Assembly (NCBI GenBank): GCA_015523605.1
Contig: WAKC01000032.1
Coordinates: forward strand, 1-33,264
DNA length: 33,264 nucleotides
From: Candidatus Geothermarchaeota archaeon
GTDB lineage: Archaea; Thermoproteota; Nitrososphaeria; Geothermarchaeales; JDFR-13
Direction: 5' to 3'
In this document: positions 32,795 to 33,264 of the stretch, one piece after another
How the letters are laid out: each line of letters begins with the position of its first letter
How positions within the stretch are numbered: the first letter of the stretch is position 1
Translations under genes and position numbers: made by a program
The notes under the pieces: model-generated
Databases searched by the model: none
Told to the model about the DNA's origin: nothing
What the model saw: only the letters and a program-made list of their open reading frames with translations

Positions 32795-33264
32795 ATGGTT
32801 AGATGTAGAATCTGTGGGTCAGAATCGGTAGAGATTCCAAGTAGGGTATTGATATGTAGGAACTGTGTTCTATCCTCCTATTCTGATGAATATTTGGAGG
32901 TTCACCGTAGGTGGAGAGCCTCGATTGGGCTTAGAGAGACACCTAGTGATGTAGGTGAGGGGATAAGATGTACATATTGTGTAAATGAATGTGTGATAGG
33001 GGAGGGGGAGACCGGATACTGCGGTGTAATCGTCAATAGAGAAGGGCGTATAACCCATGTATCTGGTAGTCTAGAAACTGCTCTCCTGTTTTATTATTAC
33101 GACCCGATTCCTGCAAATTGTGTCGCAGCCCATGTATGCCCCGCTAGTACGGAGGTAGGGTATCCAGATTATTCTGTATCCGAAGATATCGAGCATGGAT
33201 ATTATAATCTAGCTGTATTCTTTGGAGGATGCAATTTGGATTGTCTCTTCTGCCAGAATATTGA
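32795..33264 (+). CDS. Radical SAM protein with N-terminal zinc ribbon (C-terminus beyond window)
   Basis: I translated from the ATG at 32795 to the window end: 156 residues, open at the right edge. It begins MVRCRICGSESVEIP with a CxxC-CxxC zinc-ribbon pattern (C4, C7, C21, C24). A second cysteine set follows, GIRCTYCVNECVIGEGETGYCGV. The radical SAM [4Fe-4S] motif CNLDCLFC appears near residues 146-153, and DPIPANCVAAHVCPAS is typical of the pyruvate formate-lyase activase-like archaeal radical SAM family (AmmeMemoRadiSam-related). Its substrate is unknown. The ribbon-plus-cysteine architecture is intact as far as visible. Confidence 0.82.
   Translation, partial: MVRCRICGSESVEIPSRVLICRNCVLSSYSDEYLEVHRRWRASIGLRETPSDVGEGIRCTYCVNECVIGEGETGYCGVIVNREGRITHVSGSLETALLFYYYDPIPANCVAAHVCPASTEVGYPDYSVSEDIEHGYYNLAVFFGGCNLDCLFCQNI

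Noticed and set aside
1-33264. CRISPR array, insertion sequence, prophage or integrated element
   Set aside because: No regularly spaced repeats, transposase, integrase, tRNA attachment site or composition shift seen on reading both strands.

Overview
The window looks like a chromosomal piece of a thermophilic archaeon, probably in the Thermoproteota/TACK group. Signs of this are AT-rich DNA, heavy use of ATA and of AGA/AGG arginine codons, and archaeal TATA-like boxes 25-30 nt upstream of many start codons (implying leaderless mRNAs). GGTG-type Shine-Dalgarno sites appear on a subset of genes, surface proteins have a single C-terminal anchor, and there is a candidate archaeal H/ACA guide RNA. 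The species cannot be named from the sequence alone. No transposase, integrase, CRISPR array, rRNA or tRNA was seen, and gene density is high with many 4-nt and convergent overlaps.

Layout. 1-1660: ABC-2 type exporter (permease cut by the window edge, plus ATPase). 1711-3728: FAD amine/amino-acid oxidoreductase, divergent from an unrecognised helical protein. 3725-6780: gamma-glutamyltransferase and a YtcJ-type amidohydrolase in one transcript. 6866-10493: anchored surface protein, diaminopimelate decarboxylase-like enzyme and a small membrane protein. 10490-12792: ATZ/TRZ-type amidohydrolase, the candidate H/ACA RNA and livF. 12961-16058: second anchored surface protein, translationally coupled to a GT4 glycosyltransferase. 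16047-17263: M19 dipeptidase and a 34-residue basic ORF. 17405-22678: NnrS-like membrane protein, M20 peptidase, DCC-family thiol protein, cystathionine synthase/lyase-type PLP enzyme, lysine/saccharopine dehydrogenase-like protein. 22675-26989: the rest of a branched-chain amino acid (Liv) ABC importer. 26986-33264: GT-C-like membrane protein, MBL hydrolase, M20-family protein with altered metal ligands, guanidino-group-modifying (arginine deiminase superfamily) enzyme, and the start of a zinc-ribbon radical SAM enzyme.

The theme is uptake and breakdown of peptides and amino acids. It combines a Liv importer, three metallopeptidase-type proteins, gamma-glutamyltransferase, two amidohydrolases, and enzymes acting on sulfur amino acids, lysine and guanidino compounds. 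The Liv genes are split: livH-livM and livK-livG are divergent around one promoter region, while livF lies about 10 kb away with its own upstream region. The most distinctive items are the H/ACA-like RNA at 11989-12061, the M20 protein with replaced metal ligands, the arginine-deiminase-superfamily protein with a long N-terminal extension, and the pair of paralogous surface proteins.
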